From the NCBI RefSeq assembly GCF_029852145.1, contig NC_079973.1, positions 7,956,385-8,020,384 on the forward strand: a DNA stretch of 64,000 bases, in the 5' to 3' direction. Below, piece after piece: positions 12,697-22,790 of this stretch. Under the pieces are notes generated by a model. That model worked only from the letters and a program-made list of their open reading frames with translations, searched no databases and was not told the origin of the DNA. This stretch comes from Microplitis mediator. Lineage: Eukaryota; Arthropoda; Insecta; Hymenoptera; Braconidae. The first letter of the stretch is position 1. Every line of letters begins with the position of its first letter. The translations under genes were made by a program, and so were the position numbers.

Positions 12697-14865
12697 ATGT
12701 ATGTATATATATATTATAGTGATGAAAAAATAGATTGTTGATGTAAAGGAATAAATTAAAAAAAAATTACTCGTTTGATTTTTTTTTTTTTTAAGTTTTA
12801 AAAAACATTTCAAAATGTTTTTTTCTGAAAATAATGTATTTACTCATCGATAATGAAACACGCTTAGTAATTTATGGCAATGAAAACAAAAAAAAATAAC
12901 TATTTCAAGCGATATAAACGCTTTCATTTGATAGCCTTACATTCCATGCACTGCGGAAGTTATTTAAATGTAATCCATCATTTATTAAATCGATTATAAA
13001 AACACGCGAAATAAAAAAGATAAAAAATATTTTAAATAAATGGTTGTATTGTACGTGAAATTTCAAGTGATTTATTATTATAGAGTTGATGAATACAACG
13101 GATAAAATGTTATCAGAATGAAAATATTTGAAAAAACTATTACCGCCTTTTTTAAACGCGTATTATATAACGTTGATATTAAATAAAATGTAATAATAGC
13201 GAGATTTAACAACAATTAAACGTAGGATTATGGAAATAAATATTAGCATTACTTTGCAAAATCAGGTCATGCCTTGCTACGGAATATTCTCATTACGAGA
13301 AATTATCATCACTGTTTTTTGACAAGTCATTTTACTTTTTGTTTTCTTTTACAATTAAAATTATTATAAATTGTTATTTAAATTACTTTAATATTCTTAT
13401 TGGTCTTTGCTAAATATATTTTAATTTATTAAAATTCATATTTGTGAATTTAATTATATAATTATTATTTAAAAATTTATTACACGAAGAATACAGACAA
13501 AATTGAGAATTATTGATTTTATTGAATATAAAGATATATATTTATGACAGATAAAAATAAAAATTTAAATAATTAATTGAATCCTCTTGGAATTAAAAAA
13601 TATAAACCCGCATATAACTTTATGTACTTATTAAACTTGTACTGTTTAAAAGTAAAACGACTTGCCATACTTTTTATTGCAATATAAATGTGTATATAGA
13701 AAATATATGTTATAGAAGATATAAGTAAAATAAGAGATGAAAAATAACAAAAAAAGAAAAAAAAATAATAATTGAATCATCATGACGAATGTTTAAGTAC
13801 GCATTTCTACTTGTATATGTAGTACCATTTCTCAAGTAGCACACTTGGCTTTGTGGCATCTATAAGATAGCAATTTCGAGTATATTTTTTGACCTATCAA
13901 TCAGAAATTTATGTCATCAAAAAAAAATACCGGCTCAAAAGACTCGACACTAACGGCGGCAAAAAGTAAATTATAAATAATTACCAAGTAAATCATCTGA
14001 ACGACTTGTGAACTGAGATGACCTTTTTAAGATGGCAATAAGAACACAAATTTTCTATGATTCCTAAGCCTAACGTCTATACGTCTTATTTATATAAAAA
14101 AAAGACGTTGAGACAAAATAAAATTGGTCTTATCTTTTTTAAGACCTTCATGATATCTTAAAGTTGTCTCTGTGCTACTTGAGTTAGAGTAAAGAAATGT
14201 GAATTTGCATTCTATATATTTATTCATACCTATTTATAGTGATCATCCTAAATTTCCTTTTATGAATTTTTTTATTTAAATTATCTGTTTTCCTTTTTTG
14301 CATGGAATTTGTTATTTTTATTGCTTTTATGCTTGCGTTTGTTTTTAAGTAAAGACTAGGGGTGTGCGAATAGCGTTTGAATCAATTATTTTTTCATTCC
14401 ATTAGAAATTTGAACCAAATAATTCAAATTTTCGGTAATTTCAAAAATTCGAATTATTTGTGTTTGCGAAATATTCAAGTGGGACTCGAATATTCAGTTC
14501 GAACTTCGAACATAAAACTCTTATTTGACTTAAGAAAAAGAATAAAAAATTTATTACAATAATTGATGAATAATTTCGATTTTTTCCGGGCACCCCTAGT
14601 AAATACCCTTTTTTTTTCTTTATTCTTTAGTATTTTTGTTTTTAATTTAATGCATCTCTGTTTTTTTTCTTCAATTTAAAAATTGATATTTTTTTTATTT
14701 AAAAAATTAAGTAAAAATTAATTTAAAGCTTTATTTCTATAAATATTTTGTTATGTGTATAATTTAATTTATTTATAATATATATAAATATATTGTTATA
14801 GGCGTCCTGTACCCAATATTCCTCCCCGTATTCCTGATAGACCATACTCTGGCCGACTTAATTGA
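77..14865 (+). CDS. shi: Dynamin (shibire), 3' part: PH, GED and proline-rich tail
   Basis: Large GTPase that pinches endocytic vesicles off the plasma membrane. Only the C-terminal half is here; the GTPase and stalk lie upstream of the window. Exons: 77-248 and 1601-1846 (PH domain, with RDYWFVLTSESISWFKD and KYMLPLDGLKLRD), 2642-2848 (GED, with NLVDSYMKIVTKTTRDLVP), 3410-3585 (rest of GED, DVSMATV, PPPVKNDWL), 4360-4548 (proline-rich tail with SH3-binding PxxP runs such as APAIPNRPGPGGPPP), 9208-9300 (cassette, GGIQQRVTQAA...NELMDAFRIK) and 14802-14865 (RPVPNIPPRIPDRPYSGRLN, stop TGA). Phases join without error. Exon 9208-9300 is 93 nt and can be skipped in frame; it can also end the protein by itself, because AAG TAA spans its donor site. 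Introns are full of transposons. The family assignment is very secure; isoform use is inferred. Confidence 0.96.
267..964 (+). mobile_element. Helentron-like non-autonomous element, copy 1
   Basis: About 0.7-kb repeat in the first visible dynamin intron. The left end reads TCTACATTATTAAGAGAATA. The right end has a perfect hairpin (CAGTCAC, 3-nt loop, GTGACTG; here one base differs in the loop) followed by CAGGTTGCTCGT. Four other copies in the window have the same ends. A 5' TC and a 3' hairpin shortly before the end, without terminal inverted repeats, suggest a Helitron/Helentron relative. It lacks the canonical CTRR end, and no Rep/helicase is encoded. Class is inferred; repeat status is certain. 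Confidence 0.75.
2855..3268 (+). mobile_element. Truncated MITE, related to the element in the last Naa25 intron
   Basis: This 414-bp stretch is a near-identical inverted copy of 63111-63525. It contains one full end (TGACTTATGGG...TTTCTCAAATAAACGATT at 3240-3268) and an internal copy of GAGAAACCCCATAAGTCA near 3050. The left edge lies 6 nt downstream of the splice donor at 2849. Confidence 0.75.
3855..4317. mobile_element. TA-flanked MITE, pogo/Tigger-like ends
   Basis: Imperfect terminal inverted repeats begin CAGTCGGACTTCATTATAAG and end GAGGTCCGGCTG, flanked by TA on both sides. The phrase TCGCTATAAGACTA and its complement recur inside both ends. TA target and CAGTCGGACC-type ends recall pogo/Tigger elements. 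No transposase is present. Lies in the dynamin intron 3586-4359. Confidence 0.6.
5221..5656. repeat. Fold-back repeat, about 435 bp
   Basis: The arm starting TATTCATTTACACTACGTTT and running through TCCCAACTTCCTCAGGC is mirrored from 5656 backwards (GCCTGAGGAAGTTGGGATAC, then ACGAAACGTCG). The arms extend most of the way to the centre near 5440 with scattered mismatches. No coding capacity. Confidence 0.7.
5881..6900. mobile_element. Long fold-back element A (arms ~510 bp)
   Basis: Near-perfect palindrome centred at about 6391, from TAGGGCGTTTAAAA to TTTTAAACGCCTTA. The arms are almost identical, which suggests recent origin or correction between them. Just inside the ends lies GAGCCCTTAATATTAATATT followed by AAG and a CGCATCGCACTTTTC block. 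The same motif occurs in fold-backs at 40714-41732 and 56746-57915. TA-type flanks suggest a mariner-like or other TA-target superfamily. No transposase. Open frames inside the arms are mirror images and are not credible genes. Confidence 0.8.
7426..7438 (+). CDS. shi: Candidate alternative terminal exon of dynamin
   Basis: A good acceptor (pyrimidine-rich CACTTTCTATTGCAG ending at 7425) in the 4.6-kb intron after the proline-rich exon would join the TC left by that exon to GCGCCGACAATAA. The result is a short tail, Ser-Arg-Arg-Gln-stop. The stretch is more GC-rich than its surroundings and lies just outside the nested repeat block. Insect and vertebrate dynamins are known to have alternative short and long C-termini, so this is plausible. 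It could equally be a chance acceptor; RNA evidence would decide. Confidence 0.35.
8335..9022. mobile_element. Fold-back element in the dynamin intron
   Basis: Palindrome centred near 8678. The left arm (AGTGAAAAAATACCTGGGGA, AAAAAGAACACGTG) is mirrored near 8950-9020. The inner arms carry GACAAAAAAGGTCAT phrases resembling those in fold-back A. A related single-arm remnant lies near 11757-12200 (TGATCGTAAAAATTAAATT). No coding capacity. Confidence 0.65.
9305..13830. other. Long AT-rich dynamin intron stretch
   Basis: Intron between the cassette exon and the last exon. I see only AT-rich sequence, simple repeats (for example a pure (AT)n tract at 12661-12692, poly-A near 10459-10475) and the degraded fold-back relative near 11757-12200. 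No credible exon or RNA gene. Confidence 0.5.
12661..12692. repeat. (AT)n microsatellite
   Basis: Sixteen uninterrupted AT units. It creates a spurious Tyr-Ile repeat frame on the minus strand. Confidence 0.95.
13831..14183. mobile_element. MITE with CTCAAGTAGCACAC ends, copy 1
   Basis: Starts CTCAAGTAGCACACTTGG and ends TCTGTGCTACTTGAG (inverted). Internal phrases TCTATAAGATA, GACAAAAAGTAAATTA-like and CATCTGAACGACTT recur in the copy at 51103-51466. Confidence 0.75.
14356..14599. mobile_element. hAT-like MITE
   Basis: Ends CTAGGGGTGTGCGAATAG and CCGGGCACCCCTAG form inverted repeats of the GGGGTG type common in hAT elements. The interior has repeated TTCGAA/AATTCGAA phrases. About 244 bp, lacking a transposase. 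Confidence 0.6.
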
Positions 14866-15957
14866 ACTAAGGAATATATAATTTACCTGCCTAAATGTCA
14901 ACATCGAGTGCTGTTTCAAGAATACCAACGAATACGATTAAATAAATAAATTATTTAAGTTTAAATTTTTTTTTAAATTGAGAAGAAAAATTTTTTTTCC
15001 GGCAGCTAGTTATTATTTTCACTTAAATTTAAAAATAGACATTATGTTAAACCACTAGTGATATAAACATTAAAAATAATAAACGAAGAGAGTTACATAA
15101 TGAAGACTGCAAGTAATTATAAATAATTCAGTGATTTTTTTTTAAATTAAAATTTTATATATATATTTTTTTTTCGTCAATTATAAACAATTTTTTTTAA
15201 TAACATCACTGCAGGATTAATGAGACAAGTATTATGGTTTGCGATACTTGAATAATCAACTGAAAATGACTAATTAGTTGTGTTAAATACACGAATATAT
15301 TATGGCTGTTTGTCAATTTTTTAAATTATCATTAATATTATTTTTTAAATTATATTAAGTAAGGTATAATAATTAATTTAATAATTAACGTTACATAGAA
15401 TAGTTGATATTTAAATAATATTAAAAATGTACTTGATAGTAATTTACTATTTAGTATTGTCGACAATCATTGTAAATAAATACTTTGTATACTTATTAAT
15501 AATTATTGTAGTTATCTAAGCATTTTTGTGGCTATCAGAAATTTAAAAATTAAAATTTTAAAAGATCAGTATTATAGCCATTTTTTAAAATAAAATACAA
15601 TTAAGTTTAACAATTTAAAAGCAAACCCAATTACCTCGATTGTAATAACGCTTATTTTTCAATTAAACGACGAATGTTTCTTTTTTTTTTCTTTTTTTTC
15701 TAATAACGAAGTTAGAAAAATTATAAGTGTACAATTTATATAAATAATTGTATTATATTTTCTATTAAACTTATTTCGATTTATTAAAGCCTTAAGTAAT
15801 TTACGCCGCAATAAATCGATAATAATATTAAATTTACAGTAAAAAAAAAAAAAAAATAATTTAATTTGTAAATTTTTATAAATTATTACGAGCTGATGTA
15901 GATACAAAGCGCAACAATTTTTGTATTTAAAAACAATTAATTTTTTTAATTCAATAT
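14866..15957. other. Dynamin 3' UTR and intergenic sequence
   Basis: AT-rich, with several AATAAA-like words (for example near 15475). No exon, RNA gene or clear element is visible. Confidence 0.5.
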
Positions 15958-16835
15958 CCAGCCAGACTGATTTAAATCATGAAAATAAAGAAGTAAATTT
16001 TTCAAGTTTAAAACTCGTTTTTTTCTTTTTTCCTTTATTTAATAATCATATTATGAATATAATTCTCTATGTAAATAATACAAGGCATCTTGGAATACAA
16101 CTGTCAAATGATCTTTCTTGGAATGCCCATATCACACAGATCTCCCGTAAAATCTATGCTACGTTGAATTGCCTGAAATTTAAGAGAAATATCTCCCTGT
16201 CATGTCGTAAACTATTGGTTACTGCCACTATCGTGCCAATCACCAATTATTGTTCTATCGTCTTTTTAGACCTATCTAAAAGGCTAGATAGTAAGTTGCA
16301 GAATGGTTAATCATGCTGTCAGATTAATCTTTAATATTAAGCGGGACGATCACATCATTCCTTATCGTCGCAAATTAAATTGGCTTAATATGAAATTACA
16401 CAGACACTATCTTCTGGCATGTTATTTGTTTAAAATATTGGAGACTGGTAAACAGAAAATTCTACGAGATATGTTTAAAGATGAGGATGCTGACGGTCTG
16501 ACAGAATTGCAGCCAAAAACAACAATGTTGCCTTTAAAATACCAAATTTTAGTACTACCACCTTTGAGCACTCGTTTTTTGTGTCTGCAATTCGGTTATG
16601 GTAGAAGATACTATCAGATGTTATAAACACCCATTCTCTTGAAAGTTTTAAAAATAAAGCATTTGAATTCGTCTTAAATCTAGAAATTGATAGTACCTAC
16701 TAGCTTGTCACACTTACTAATATTAATTATATGTTCAGTTTATATAGTACTCTATGTGACAATGTATATAAATTTTATATTTTTGCCATCTGGCTTTAAG
16801 CCTTGGCATATAAATTAAATAAAATAATTATTTAA
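15958..16835 (+). pseudogene. Broken non-LTR retrotransposon, C-terminal reverse transcriptase part
   Basis: Two frames separated by a frameshift near 16300 give the end of a LINE reverse transcriptase. The first has HLGIQLSNDLSWNAHITQIS and LLVTATIVPITNYCSIVFLD. The second has HAVRLIFNIKRDDHIIPYRR and KLNWLNMKLHRHYLLACYLF. These match the thumb/C-terminal region of Jockey/CR1-like elements (pattern LGI.LS..L.W..HI, then the AVRLIF..R..DHI..Y...L.WL block). Catalytic domain and endonuclease are missing, as is usual for 5'-truncated copies. The tail (GCCTTGGCATATAAATTAAA) and AT-rich run end near 16835. It cannot encode an active enzyme. Confidence 0.8.
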
Positions 16836-17169
16836 TATAAAAAAAAAATATGTAATTTATTTTAAAAAATTTTACTTTTACTATTATATACAATGTAATG
16901 TATACCGTTACAATGTTACAAAAAATATATTTTCTTTAATTATTTAAAATATTAAAAAATTTTTAAATGCAGAAGCACTGACTTTATAAAACAAAAAAAC
17001 TCTAAATTTTTATTATAGTCAATAGATGTTTTAATTAAATATTGGAGGACAATGTGATTTATTTTAGTCTTGATTTACTTGAGTAAACCTGATAAAGAAA
17101 AATAATAAATAACTTAGGAATTCGGTATCATTTGCTGGATCTTGATTATTAAGTCTAATAAACTTTGAA
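16836..17169. other. Short intergenic gap between LINE remnant and Agpat
   Basis: AT-rich sequence that should hold the Agpat 3' UTR on the minus strand. Nothing else seen. Confidence 0.5.
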
Positions 17170-19830
17170 TTAATCAGTTTTTTGATCAACCATAAAATTT
17201 TTAATGGCTTCTTGTGTTTTTTGTTGAAATTCTTCATTCATTACTTTATAAGCTTTTTCCATAAGAGAAGGTATGTCATTTTTAGTCATCCCTTTTGTAG
17301 AAATAGGTGGCAAAATAGATAAATAATTAACTCCTTAAATGAAAAATTTAAATAAACGATAAAAATATAAATTATTATAATTATTTGAAAAAAAAATTCA
17401 CATCATTACCAGAATTAAATCGCTTCAATTTATGATTAATGTAATAATATTTAGAAAGTACAACAGGTTGAATAGGTATTTGTGAATCAACTGCAACGTG
17501 AAACGCGCCTTTTTTAAAAGGCATTAAAGTGTTATTAGAATGTCTTGTACCTTCTGGGAAAAATAAAACTCTTGCCTAAAATAATAACAACATAATTGAA
17601 CAAATAAAGAATTATATGTATTCAATTAATTTTTTATGATAACTGCATCGAAACATCAAGTTTCAGTGTTTGTACAGCCAGTCGAAACTAACTAATTTTA
17701 GCCCCATGTCGCGGACAAATATTAACGAATGCGTAAATTGCGAATTCCTTCAGTCAGTGGGCAGAAACAAATTTGTTTCGACCCTTTGAAATAATAAAAT
17801 AATGCTACCCTATTTAGAAAATTTCATAGAATCCAATAGATTCTCATAAATTCCCTTAGAGATTTTATAAGAATGAATGAGTTCTATGAGAAGTGCTATA
17901 GTTAAGTATAGGTCCTTATAAGGTGGGGCAGAGGCAGCCGATCGGTTCATGTGTGGCTCGGGCGATCATCAAAGTTAAGCAGCACCGAGCGTGGTTACTG
18001 TTTGGCTGGGTGACCGCTTAGCCATGCATTGAGCTTGATCGGACGTCTCTGTGCGCTAGGCGCGGACTGAAGAGCCAGTGATCGGTAAAATGGGAATTTT
18101 ATCGATCACTGGAACTTCACCTGCTCCGAAAAATGACAGCTGTACTGGCAAAAGGTTTTCTCTGTGGTTTCCCTTTGCCGCTATACTCCCACGGCAAAAA
18201 GGTGGGGTATAGGGCATCACGTAATGATGCAGTACAGAAGCACAAGTCGGTCCACAGCCGCATGAAAAAGAGGAGGGAATAGAAAAAGGTAGCGATTGCG
18301 ATTAAAGGCAAGAAGTGTAAAAGGCATAAATATGCTATACACTGTTAACAATAATAAAAAAATATAGGTCCTTATACATACAGCTATAAGAATCTATCGG
18401 ATTTTTTAAGCAGGGTACTATCCACTGAAAATCAGTTTCACTCTTGATTTCAGCTGTGATACTTATCATTTATTCATTAGTAATGTTAGAGCACTAATTT
18501 CATTTATTTAAGTGACAATTCTGACTTTGTGATCAAGTTTTATAAAAATGAGTGTAAATAATAAATAGTATTTATTATTTCTGCTTAAGGACATTCTCAG
18601 ACAGTACCCCCCCCCCCCTCACTCTTAAAAAATATGCAATGACTTTAAACCGTCATAACCATTTTTAAATTTTATTAATTAATTTAAAAAAAAGTTAAAG
18701 CATTAATTGAAAAAGGGCAACGTAATTGCAATTGCACCGAAATATAAAATTAAAAAAAAATTACTTGCAGTTATCAATCAGGAGTTAAAGGAAATTTCTT
18801 GAATAAATTTTAATCTACAAATTTATTGAAAGTCATTTAAAATTTAAAAAAAGTGGGGAAACTGTCTGAGAATGCTCTTAATCATTAATTTCAAATCATA
18901 ATTTACGCTTACACTAATAATTTATCACACCATTTTTCTTGAATTAACTTGTTTCTGACTAGCTGCTGACACTGAAACTTTCAATGCAGGTCTTCATAAA
19001 AAATAGTGTGACACAAGATAAAACACGATTTCAGACTGCAGGTGATGTTAGTCTTCGCTTATGACTCAGGCAGCCAACTTCACCCTAATCTGAAATCGTA
19101 TCATCCCTTGTCACACAATACACTATTTTTTTTTTTAAGTAATTAGGTGAATATAAACCTTTCTTTTGTTTATTATTTCAACAGTTGAATTTACTTTATT
19201 ATGAGCATTGGAATTGTTTCTATCTATAAATATCGTTCCCCATAACCATGAAGCAAGTCCATATGATCCTAAATATAAAACAGCTTTTTTAGCAATAACT
19301 GTGCAACGTTCAAGAACTGGCCATAGTTCTGCTAAAACTATAAAATTTATAAATATTAAATAAATAAAATTATAAATTTATTTTTTATTTTTTAGATAGA
19401 TTTATATACTTACTGATAACATCTAAACAACTTTGATGATTGATAAGAACAACTGCACCAGTATCTTTAACAATATTTTCTTTTCCAATTAAAATAAAAT
19501 TACACCCTATCATACGGGAAAAGTGTTTCAATAGCCAAGCCGGTATTCTGTATCAACATTATAATTTATTATTAAATAAAGATTTATTTTTATTTAATCG
19601 GTATTATCAATTTCTTTTTTTTTATCAGCTATAAATAAAAAAATATCTTACAATGCATTTCTCCAATCACCGGGACGAAATAACATTAATGGTATAGGCG
19701 CTGAAGCAAAAATAAAGCTACTAAAGATATATGCTGCGAATTTAGCTCTATATCTCGCTGCTTCACTAACAGTACATATAATAACAAGTATGATAAGAAG
19801 AGCAAGTCCGATACTGCTACATGAAATCAT
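17170..19830 (-). CDS. Agpat: 1-acyl-sn-glycerol-3-phosphate acyltransferase (LPAAT)
   Basis: Makes phosphatidic acid from lysophosphatidic acid and acyl-CoA at the ER membrane, an early step of phospholipid and triglyceride synthesis. Five minus-strand exons: 19652-19830, 19414-19547, 19159-19337, 17410-17575 and 17170-17333, total 822 nt, 273 aa with all phases consistent. An N-terminal hydrophobic segment (LALLIILVIICTV) precedes the acyltransferase motifs: motif I NHQSCLD (residues 96-102, catalytic His97 and Asp102), motif II GTIFIDR in exon 3, and motif III FPEGTR (170-175). The tail ends ...NFMVDQKTD. Length fits animal AGPAT1/2. The third intron is swollen by a 5S-derived SINE, a TTAA MITE and a hairpin element. 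The start is the first Met before the hydrophobic segment. Paralogue number (1 or 2) is not resolved. Confidence 0.93.
17921..18362 (+). mobile_element. 5S-rRNA-derived SINE
   Basis: The head resembles the 3' two-thirds of 5S rRNA, including its internal Pol III promoter: GATCATCAAAGTTAAGCAGC (A box region) and GGCTGGGTGACCGCTTAG (C box). About 300 bp of unrelated, GC-richer body follow, ending in an A-rich tail (AATAATAAAAAA). It is flanked by a perfect 14-bp direct repeat TATAGGTCCTTATA at 17907-17920 and 18363-18376, which proves insertion by target-primed reverse transcription or a similar route. It is not a functional 5S gene. It lies in Agpat intron 3 (antisense to the gene). Confidence 0.85.
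18585..18881. mobile_element. TTAA-flanked MITE
   Basis: TTAA then GGACATTCTCAGACAGT at the left; ACTGTCTGAGAATGCTC then TTAA at the right. About 297 bp including targets. A C11 run near 18607-18618 lies just inside. Relatives form the compound at 52018-53009. The TTAA target suggests piggyBac-type mobilisation. Confidence 0.75.
18998..19133. repeat. Hairpin element, ~136 bp
   Basis: AAAAATAGTGTGACACAAGA and CACGATTTCAGACTG pair with CATCCCTTGTCACACAATAC plus ATCTGAAATCGT from the other side, giving an imperfect hairpin with a GC-richer loop. In Agpat intron 3. Confidence 0.6.
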
Positions 19831-20236
19831 TCTATTAAACTAAAAAAAAATCTATTATTATTTTATTATTTTATTATTTTATTAAATTAACAATTATTCA
19901 ATGCTACAGTTTTTGAAATTTGATATATTTTTTATATAAATATATGTTAATATATTCTGAAGAATGACGTAGCCATATTAATATGATGAACTACGACCCA
20001 TGAAGTTGATATATATTTAAAAGTCATTATTTAAAACTCTTACTATAAAATTGATTAAATGTCAAGTTTTTATTATTTAATCATAAAATATTGATAAAAA
20101 GAAAAATTTCTTACAATTTTATAGCGTATGATTATTTTATTAAATGTGAACAATTTTAAATATATATTTTGTTGATTTTTTTTATTGTAAAATATTTTTT
20201 TTTTTTAATTATTTATGAAAAAGAATAGTATTGTAA

Positions 20237-20914
20237 TCTATATTATTAAGAGAATAAGGAAAATTTTTCCCGCCATATCTATATGATAGAATTAGTTAAT
20301 GTTATTGAAATTAGTATCATTAGATAGGTTTTGACTTGAATTTGTGCCTTTTCATACTTTAAACTCTTTTTAATTGCCAAGTATTGAGATAAATAGATTT
20401 ATCTATATCATTCGAATTACATTTAAATTATGCGAGAAAAAAGATGATCGTATTTATTTTCTTTGAATAAATTAATTCTTTAATTATTCTGTTACTAAAT
20501 ATGACTGAATATCACTGAATATATTATTTATATCGCGTTACTTATTCCAAAGTGACAGATTTTTATACTCCCTTTTGGTTTTAGGAAGTTTCTCAAAGCC
20601 AAAAGTGTGCATAGAAAAAAAAAGGATTCATTGACACAAAAAATCTTTACTCGCCTAAAGAAAATTTTTACTTACCCCAATTTTTTGCATTGTGAATTAA
20701 AAACAAAAATTTATTTAGAACTAGAAAAAATTACTTGGTGCAAGAAATTATTTCTTGACCAAAAAAATCTTTTCTCGCTCCAAGACAATTTTTGTATTTA
20801 ATTTATAATGCATAAAACTTCTTGGTGCAAATTAAAATTTTTTGTGGCAAAAAATCCTTTTTCTCTGCGCATTTTATAAATTTAGCAGTGATATTTGGGC
20901 AGTCACGTAGTGAC
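20237..20914 (+). mobile_element. Helentron-like element, copy 2 (3' truncated)
   Basis: Left end TCTATATTATTAAGAGAATA. Homology with the other copies stops inside the terminal hairpin at GTAGTGAC, so the last ~15 bp (rest of hairpin and GGTTGCTCGT) are lost. Confidence 0.75.
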
Positions 20915-21508
20915 CAAAAACAGGTAGTAGCCCGTGCACGCGCGTCGACCGAATCAGTAGCATGATCAAAAAAAATTATTTTGGCCGATTAAATATGAAT
21001 GTTAAAGAATAAAAAAAATTTGGTGTTATCTAAACAAATTAATAAACAATATTCTGCCTACAAAAAATTTTTACCCCAATATTTTAATTAACTATGCTCT
21101 TGTTAATTATTTAATGTTCACCTACTATAAGTAAACATAAAAACTCTGGTTATTTCAAAACTAAAAAACCTAGAATTTCTTTTACTTTTTAGAGCTAATC
21201 TTGAAAGAATTTAGAAAAGATCTCCGTTGGGAAAATTAAGAAATATCGATTTTTCACTTTTTTATTAACAATCTAAAGCATTGAAAAATGAAAAAAGTAA
21301 TTTTTAGCACATTTAAAAAATTTTATCCATTTTTTGATGTACCTGAAGATTGGAACGTTTTTCGTGGAACGAAAATAAAAAACTAAAATGAAAAGTAAAA
21401 AATCTACTGGATATAGATTTCCAAAATGTTTAGCATAGATGCTTATATTTATGTCAGCCGAAAATTGCAGCCACCTTCAATTATCCCTTAAGTCACCTCA
21501 ACCGGTGA

Positions 21509-21773
21509 CCAGTCAGAATATCCATCATAAAAATATCCAATGCAAAAATATCCATGAAAAATCTCCAATGCAATAATATCCATTGAAAAATTATCCATAA
21601 ATAAACATATCCAAATGAAAATAATCAATTCTCAAAAATATCCAAAATAGCAATTCTTGGAACTGTTTTTGCCATAATGTTAATGATTATGGATTTTCTA
21701 CTGGATATTTTTCCATTGGATATTTTTCATGGTTATTTTTGCATAGGATCTTTTTACAATGGATATTCTGGCC
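21509..21773. repeat. Fold-back built from AATATCCAT phrases
   Basis: Left part repeats variants of AAAATATCCATNNNAA (about eight in 120 bp). The right part carries the complement (GGATATTTTTCCATTGGATA). Outer ends CCAGTCAGAATATCC and GGATATTCTGGCC pair. Confidence 0.65.
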
Positions 21774-22229
21774 TAGAACCACCTCAACCAGTTGAATTAC
21801 GCAAATTTTTTTCATTTTCGTTGCGCGATAAACGTTCTGATCTTCAGGTACTTGAAAAATGTATATTTATAGTATGAAACAAAATTTCTGAGATGGTTTG
21901 TGTTAAAAAATATAAGAAACTAGTAATAATGTTTTATCTGTATTTGTCATTCAAATAAGGATGATTATTTCTACGCATGTTTTGAATTTTATTACGCCAT
22001 ACTTAGTTAAAATGCTGCTCTAAATTCTGTAATGACATGTATATCCTTGTCCTAAATGCTAAAATCTAAACGATAAACTAATGTATTGTTTGCATTGTTT
22101 TTCTTTTTTTTTCTTTGAGCTAATTAATATTAATGGCTTAGTAGCTCTGTACGTGTTACGATTATCTTTCACATGGTAAATACGGCGTACTTGCTAATAA
22201 GGCATGATCTATATTTCTTTTTTTGTTTC

Positions 22230-22790
22230 AACTTCCCGCTAGGAAAATTTAAAATTTTCAAAAAAAAGGAAGTTATTGGTTTCGGTCTCATCTTTGAAAA
22301 TCGAGTTTTCATCAGATGTTGACGTTTTGAAGTCCTAGGAATCTATTCTGACTATTTTCAAGAGGATGTCCCGGTAGGGCTCGTATTATAATATTCCAAA
22401 AATAAAATTTTTTCAAAAATGTTTTTTTTTGATAACTTGTAATGTGCTTGATAGATTGATTCCAAAATCTAATCAGCTCTAAAACTTTATAAGCCGCGTC
22501 GAATGCCACCTCAACCATCAAAATCTGTTCATTCGTTCAAGAGAAACTGTTAACGAAAGAAGTAAAAAAAAATTTTTTTTTAGTATTTTTGAAATTTCTC
22601 AAAAACGACTAGATAAATCAATTCTAATATCTAATCAGCTTTGAAACTCAATAAAACTCATCGATTGCCACCTCAACCGTCTCAATCGATCAATTCGTTT
22701 GAGAGATATCGTTGGAGAAAAAATGGTAAAAAACGTTTTTTTTTCGAAAAGAACGGCAGACAAAAGTATTTTCGAGTAACTGAAAGTAAC
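22230..22790 (+). repeat. AACTTCCCGCT repeat, partial copy
   Basis: Begins AACTTCCCGCTAGGAAAATT and shares ATCAGATGTTGACGTTTTGA, CCTAGGAA and CACCTCAACC(A/G)TC blocks with the complete copy at 28195-28776 (opposite orientation) and the fragment at 48149-48305. No coding capacity. Confidence 0.65.

Noticed and set aside
12484..12813. 109-codon minus-strand frame with a Tyr-Ile run
   Set aside because: Created by the (AT)n microsatellite and AT-rich intron sequence; no domain or splice context.
16000..16626. Intact host gene
   Set aside because: Sequence pattern is a LINE reverse transcriptase C-terminus with a frameshift; not a host protein.
17935..18100. Functional 5S rRNA gene
   Set aside because: Only part of 5S is present, it is diverged, and it is joined to a SINE body inside a target duplication.
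22312..22521. Minus-strand frame in repeat
   Set aside because: Same sequence block occurs in related repeats at 28195-28776 with different frame integrity; repeat shadow.
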